A DNA stretch of 64,000 bases from NCBI GenBank assembly GCA_001466705.2, contig LATX02000194.1, positions 186,001 through 250,000 on the forward strand, in the 5' to 3' direction. Below the pieces are notes generated by a model that saw only the letters and a program-made list of their open reading frames with translations, searched no databases and was not told where the DNA came from. This DNA is from Moniliophthora roreri (Eukaryota > Basidiomycota > Agaricomycetes > Agaricales > Marasmiaceae). Numbering within the stretch: the stretch's first letter is position 1; each line of letters starts with the position of its first letter. Positions 59,737 through 64,000 of the stretch are shown in pieces. The translations under genes were made by a program, and so were the position numbers.

Positions 59737-62323
59737 ATGAGAGAGTTCATCTCTCCGCTGGCGTCAATTTTACTCGTAGGCACCGTTGCTGTAAATGTAG
59801 CTAGATTTCCACTCCCCGACAAGTGGGAAGGAGCTATTGCAAACCGATACATCCCCAGTGAGTACATTGTTGATCGAGCCATTAATTCGTCGGTAAGCAT
59901 CATCTTCTCCAGCTATTCGAGCGTTCTAACTACGCTTTGTACAGCCACACGCACATTTTTATCTTACATTGAGGGACCAAGGCATCAGTTTTGTCGTCAA
60001 GTCCGAGTGTAGTGAACCGGACATCATTGTCAGTGCAGCTATTACAGTAAAGGTAGGATTTACGACACAGTTAAATGACATAGAAATTGCTCACTTTGTT
60101 ACTTTGTAGTCTCCCAAAGTTAGTGCAAGTCTGCATGTTGAAAGTGTCTTCCTCACAATACAGTTTTAGGACGTCAAGAGTGTCGCTTCTCCTCCTGGTG
60201 TTCTAGATATTCGCCCTGTTATGAGAATTTCAAGGCCAGAGTCCGTCCAGTCTCCTCATCTTCGCCAATTTCACTTATATTCAACTATCGCACTGCAGGC
60301 CGGTCAACAGTTTTATAGTCAACAATGCTTCTCAGATCTTCGCGGATTCATACAGCACTCATATCATGACGGGTGCGAATAAAGTCCACGAGGAGGGAAA
60401 TTTCGGGCAGAGTATCAGGATTGGCATGTGGGTTTTTACTCCGAGCCGGAGCTTCTTTGACGCTAGATTTTGCTCATGCGACTCTACAGTATCGATTTTG
60501 GTGAGCTTTTAATTCATCCTCCTAGATTGCAGCTCAAAGAAACTGTGATTCTTAGGTATTGATTATACCCACCCTGCTCTTGGTGGAGGCCTCGGTCCCA
60601 ATCACAAAGTCCGGGAGGGTATGAATTCATTGGGGATAACTACAACTTAACCTTCCTTTACGCTCCTAACTCGCCAGGTTATAATAATCCCCTCGCGCGA
60701 CCACAAAGCTGTCCTAATCCGAGCTGAGGATGGAAAATATGTGCGTCATATTTTCCCGATTCTTGTGATTGATTGCACGCTATTCAGCTTGTGAACGAAG
60801 AGCGAAAAAACCAAACCTAAACGTCAGCTTCCCTCCCAAAGACGCAGCATTCGGCCTTCCCAATCCCAATGGTCTTATTGATGCTTTTTCAAGCATTGGG
60901 CGAACATTTGATATGCATTTCATCCCAGCATTAGTGGCTTCTGGTGGCAACAGTACTGCCAACCCATCTTTCTGAAGCTGCCGACTCCCATATGATCTAT
61001 CTAGTCTTCTCCACCTTCCCGTTAATGCTTGGCGGCTATGCGGTTGAATCCGGGATGTCCATGGCTACGCCATTCATTGCAGGAGTAGCAGCTTTGATTC
61101 TAAACGCAAAAGGCACCACACCTGATATCGCTCCCTCAGTCAGGAATCGATTGCAAATGTCCGCAGTTGGCATTCCGACGGCGAAAATGTCATACCACAC
61201 ATAATATCGGACAAGGAGCTGGATTGATCCAAATACATCATATACAGACATTTGTTGGGCCGGTTCAGATTATGCTGAATGATACAAGTCATTCGAAGAG
61301 CAAGTGAGTGTACAAGGTCGATCTTCTTGAAGAGGGCTGCATCATGGATGTAGGCAGACTATATCGATCACGAGGACGGCCCTAAAGTGGTCACGTATAG
61401 CCTTGGGCATGTCCCTGCCTTTACAGCGTTGACTTCCCAGAGGCAAGAGAAAATCACGACGTATGTGAACACCTTCGCTAATCATCCTCATAACGTTTCT
61501 CCGAGCAGTCCTCCATCTAGTACCCCCTCAGTAACATTACGTCCGAGGTAAAATCTCCACCACTGAACTCACCGTCGCACCTAGGGACTGCCTGGGTTCC
61601 CGCCACCATACCTGTACCCAATGAAGATCGTGACAGAGTCCCCGTCTACGGAGGTTACATCGATGTAACAGGGCTACAACGACCGGTCAAAGCCACCTAT
61701 CTCGGAGTCACAGCTGCTCTCAAGGACAGAAAAGTCCTTGACGATACAGATGAAACGTTCGGGATCCCTCTTCCGACGCTATTGACTGGAGAAGGGTTTG
61801 TCCAAGGATTGGCTACCAATTACACACTCGTTGGAATGGATACCCTTTTTTGCTTGTCAGGCGAGTTCAAATATGACCGCATTGTAGTTGCCGACTTCTG
61901 GCTTCCTTGATAGCCTTGCTACGGGAACTGCCCTGTTTAGCCGACCCGTACATCCAGTAAAAGGGGATGGTTGCTGTGGGACTCGGCGAAAGTAGTGGTA
62001 GGAACCGACAACAGTTTCAAAGACGTGAAGGTAGCAGGGACCATTGGAGAGCTCAAGTACCTGGAATACAGATGGTGATGTGCATCGAGTCTATTGCCAA
62101 TATAACTCTGAACTGAATACATTCCAGACCCAGGAAAATGGATGGTATGTACTGAATATCTGTAGTACGTTCGCCAACGAAATGGCAATTTCAGTGGGAC
62201 AGTGGCGAATTCTGGTTCAGGCGCTAAAAAATTAGCGGTAACCCGAGGAATGAGGGCGGTTATAAGTATTGGCTGAGCCCAATTGTCGGGGTCATTCCAT
62301 CTTCCTGATGCATTCCATCTTCC
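59737..62323 (+). pseudogene. decayed secreted subtilase (S8, minor-extracellular-protease type)
   Basis: Fragments in family order: signal peptide (FISPLASILLVGTVAVNVAR), propeptide (LTLRDQGISFVVKSE, SPPGVLDIRPVMRIS), the start of the catalytic domain (IRIGIIDFGIDYTHPALGGG), PA-like fragment (HKAVLIRAEDGKY), Ser region (GGYAVESGMSMATPFIAGVA), then C-terminal Fn-like parts (VYGGYIDVTG, VTAALKDRKVLDDTDETFG) and the end GGYKYWLSPIVGV. Lesions: a frame loss after HKVREG near 60618; the HGTHVAG catalytic-His region is missing between about 60650 and 60680; a frame loss at an A6 run (60805-60810); stops near 60975 and 61204; another A6 shift at 62226-62231 with an in-frame TAG. The Asp loop reads DFG instead of DTG, and the Ser motif GMS instead of GTS. 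An 11-nt exon (60490-60500) is still recognisable. No working protease is expected. Confidence 0.82.
60490..60500 (+). other. 11-nt microexon remnant in subtilase relic
   Basis: TATCGATTTTG lies between CTACAG and GTGAGC. It joins IRIGI to IDYTHPALGGG in phase and carries the position of the catalytic Asp. Confidence 0.75.
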
Positions 62324-62328
62324 TGATG
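62293..62328 (+). repeat. 18-bp tandem duplication
   Basis: CATTCCATCTTCCTGATG occurs twice in direct succession (62293-62310 and 62311-62328) at the 3' end of the subtilase relic. The first copy contains the codons for the terminal IPSS and stop in the ancestral frame. Confidence 0.95.
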
Positions 62329-62389
62329 CATGCCCGCTCTCCTACTGCTGTCGATATCGACTAGACGAATGGATTCTTTGCCCTGCCCA

Positions 62390-63132
62390 TCATGATATAA
62401 AACTCCCGCTTCCTAGTGAAGACACGCGTTCTGGGCTGACCTGTTGGTCGCCATGAAACACGATATGACCAACGTCTCTCGCAAAAAGGGGTGGATTCTG
62501 AGGGGTAATAGGCTTTTGTAACTTCCTTTTCCGTCTTGAAGATGATTCAGCTGTTGTGCCAATTGCATCAAGTACCTCTGCTGTGCTGGTGGAAGGTATG
62601 ATTGGGGGTGCTGGGATTCGTCGTGAAGTCCGACATTCGGTGCAAGTGTAGGTCATTACATGGCCATGACTAGACGACGCTGTGGCATAGTCATTAGAAA
62701 CCTATCAACAATCCCATTTAAGATGTCGCACCTTTGATCCTTACTGTTGCCGTAGACCCTGGCATGAGAACGGTACTGCAACCTTTGCAGAGCGTTCTCT
62801 TAATGGAAGGGTCCCTAAGGAAAGATTAGCCGAGATCTTCAAAACGCTTCAAAGACGTACATTCGAACTATGGTCTTGGTGCTAACCAGCTTCATAGTAT
62901 CAATATAGCTCTTTGCTAGATTCTTTGGTCCAGCTCGCCGCGATTTCCTCTTCTTCTGCCGATTTGATTTTTGAGTAACATCGGGCGTAGGTTGCTTTTG
63001 ACTTGAAGAACCGGAGTCGTCGATACTGTTTAGATAGACACTCGCTTGGTATAAGAAATTGAGACGGTGCATTATATCCCTGTTGGCAACATTGCTGAGA
63101 TTCGGAACGTCGTTTTTTGTTTTTTTGGTCAT
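62390..63132 (-). CDS. RPR2: RNase P/MRP Rpr2/Rpp21-family subunit
   Basis: Zinc-ribbon protein subunit of RNase P, which trims tRNA 5' leaders (or of the related RNase MRP, Snm1). The ATG at 63132 begins MTKKTKNDVPNLSNVANRDI, then MHRLNFLYQASVYLNS, the helical N-terminal region. A basic stretch (KSNRQKKRKSRRAGPKNLAK) precedes SYIDTMKLVSTKTIVRMDPS across an intron. The zinc site is LCKGCSTVLMPGSTATV (CxxC) and, after a second intron of about 43 nt with a GTAAGG donor, HVMTYTCTECRTSRRIPAPP (CxxC). The tail is Ser-rich and basic and stops at 62390-62392. The exact donor of the second intron is uncertain (GTAAGG or a later GTGCGA, the latter giving an improbably short intron). Confidence 0.85.
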
Positions 63133-63170
63133 GGTGGTGGTGGTGGTCGAGGCGCGAGACGCGTTCTGAT
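63133..63170. promoter_or_regulatory. 38-bp divergent start-to-start interval
   Basis: The RPR2-like ATG (minus, 63132) and the next gene's ATG (plus, 63171) are separated by 38 bp that begin with a GGT-type triplet run. Promoters must overlap the coding regions, or one start lies elsewhere. Confidence 0.55.
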
Positions 63171-64000
63171 ATGGATTCCGACGATAAACCATCAACATCT
63201 GCCCCGATTCGTACACCAGTTCCTACAGCGACCCTAGCATCGAACTCGAATTCTGTATATACATCAGTGCCGGTAGCGACAACATCGTCCTCAGTAACGT
63301 CGGCAACGTCGACTTCTGCAGTCACACCGACAACAGCTCCGACGTCGACTTCAACGACATATACGCCTAGCACGGCAACGTCTACTGCAGATCCAGTATA
63401 TTCCCCATCTGTACCGGTTTCAACTGCATCACATACACCTGCTCACGCAGCCACTCGTAAAACGTCTTTGACTCCTGGGACATATTCATCAGCTACAGGA
63501 TCAACTCAACCTCTGTCACAAGCTACCATCCAAGCACTTCTTTCTCAGGCTGCAGCAGCTCAGGCAGCGACAGCAGCATTACCGAACGCTACTTTGCCAA
63601 AGCCACCCAGTGCTAGCACATCTAGCTCAGGGTCCTCTTACTATACCACAAGCTCTTCGAATGCGACATCTACAAATTCCAATCCGGCTACCGGTCAATC
63701 CTATTTTGACCCAAACTCGGCTGTATGGAAAAATAGTACCTGGGCGGCAACTCTAGCTGCGTATCCGTATGCAGCTCAACAGTTGAGCGCGCAATACTCT
63801 CAGCAGTATGGGTTCCCGCACTACCAGTCGGGTTATCAGAACCAATACAAGGCTGGATCATCGACCACGGGTACTCCAAAGGTGGAACAGAAGATTGCAC
63901 CTAAACCAAGAACACCGAGTCCACCTCCACCCGAGCCTCCTCGCGATTGGGATGTGCTATTGAGAAGGTTTTTGCAGTCACTGGGCCTAACGCAGGCTTT
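63171..64000 (+). CDS. low-complexity Ser/Thr/Ala-rich protein, cut by window end
   Basis: I do not recognise this gene. The frame is open from ATG 63171 (MDSDDKPSTSAPIRTPVP) to the last base, more than 275 codons without a stop. The first 150 residues are dominated by Thr, Ser, Ala and Pro (for example TSATSTSAVTPTTAPTSTS). A Gln/Ala stretch (IQALLSQAAAAQAATAAL) and a Tyr/Gln/Ser-rich prion-like part (AAQQLSAQYSQQYGFPHYQS) follow. A Pro-rich PRTPSPPPPEPPRD leads to a helix-like DWDVLLRRFLQSLGLTQA at the edge, which may start a folded domain. The composition suggests a nuclear or RNA-related protein rather than a secreted one, as there is no signal peptide. Function cannot be given. Confidence 0.75.
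   Translation, partial: MDSDDKPSTSAPIRTPVPTATLASNSNSVYTSVPVATTSSSVTSATSTSAVTPTTAPTSTSTTYTPSTATSTADPVYSPSVPVSTASHTPAHAATRKTSLTPGTYSSATGSTQPLSQATIQALLSQAAAAQAATAALPNATLPKPPSASTSSSGSSYYTTSSSNATSTNSNPATGQSYFDPNSAVWKNSTWAATLAAYPYAAQQLSAQYSQQYGFPHYQSGYQNQYKAGSSTTGTPKVEQKIAPKPRTPSPPPPEPPRDWDVLLRRFLQSLGLTQA

Noticed and set aside
62900..63373. 157-codon minus-strand frame rich in Val/Asp
   Set aside because: It mirrors the Thr/Ser-rich plus-strand gene and the RPR2-like exon in a different frame. The repetitive composition explains its length.

Overview
The window reads as nuclear DNA of a filamentous basidiomycete, most likely an Agaricomycete. Genes are densely packed on both strands and broken by many short introns of about 50-65 nt, often with CTNAY-type branch points. 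The families (HRD3, CPA2, VPS53, FCF1, REX2, PRMT1, Zn2Cys6 factors, F-box proteins, DUF6533-like proteins) are fungal. No species can be named from sequence alone. I joined exons by eye, using GT/GC-AG borders, reading phase and family motifs. Internal exon edges are therefore reliable only where I give coordinates.

Layout. 0-5.7 kb is poorly structured: a Ser/Pro-rich hypothetical gene, a probable multi-spanning membrane protein, and 2.7 kb with no convincing gene. 5.7-16.9 kb holds a C2H2 zinc-finger factor, oligoribonuclease REX2, the ERAD factor HRD3, a DEK_C/SWIB chromatin protein and a TmpA-like membrane oxidoreductase. 16.9-19.5 kb is gene-poor. 19.5-28.2 kb is metabolic: the large subunit of carbamoyl-phosphate synthase (CPA2), an FAD-dependent amine/amino-acid oxidase and phenylalanine ammonia-lyase. 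30-38.8 kb holds a second zinc-finger factor related to the first, the rRNA-processing nuclease FCF1, a BRI3-like membrane protein, PRMT1 and an F-box protein. 40-51 kb holds a GH128 glucanase, phosphomannose isomerase, a cytochrome P450, a Zn2Cys6 factor and a MoxR-like protein. 51.7-64 kb holds a large single-pass membrane protein, VPS53, a Yippee protein, a decayed subtilase, an RNase P/MRP Rpr2-like subunit and the start of a low-complexity gene cut by the window edge.

Most genes are housekeeping and there is no operon logic. Several pairs are divergent (REX2/HRD3, zinc finger/FCF1, BRI3-like/PRMT1, MoxR-like/membrane protein, RPR2/last gene) and could share promoters. The last pair has start codons only 38 bp apart.

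The most distinctive signal is splicing architecture. There are microexons of 11, 12, 15 and 26 nt, several at catalytic motifs, two coding exons made of the start codon alone, and two probable GC-AG introns. I found no CRISPR, transposon, tRNA or rRNA, and no clear new multi-gene system.
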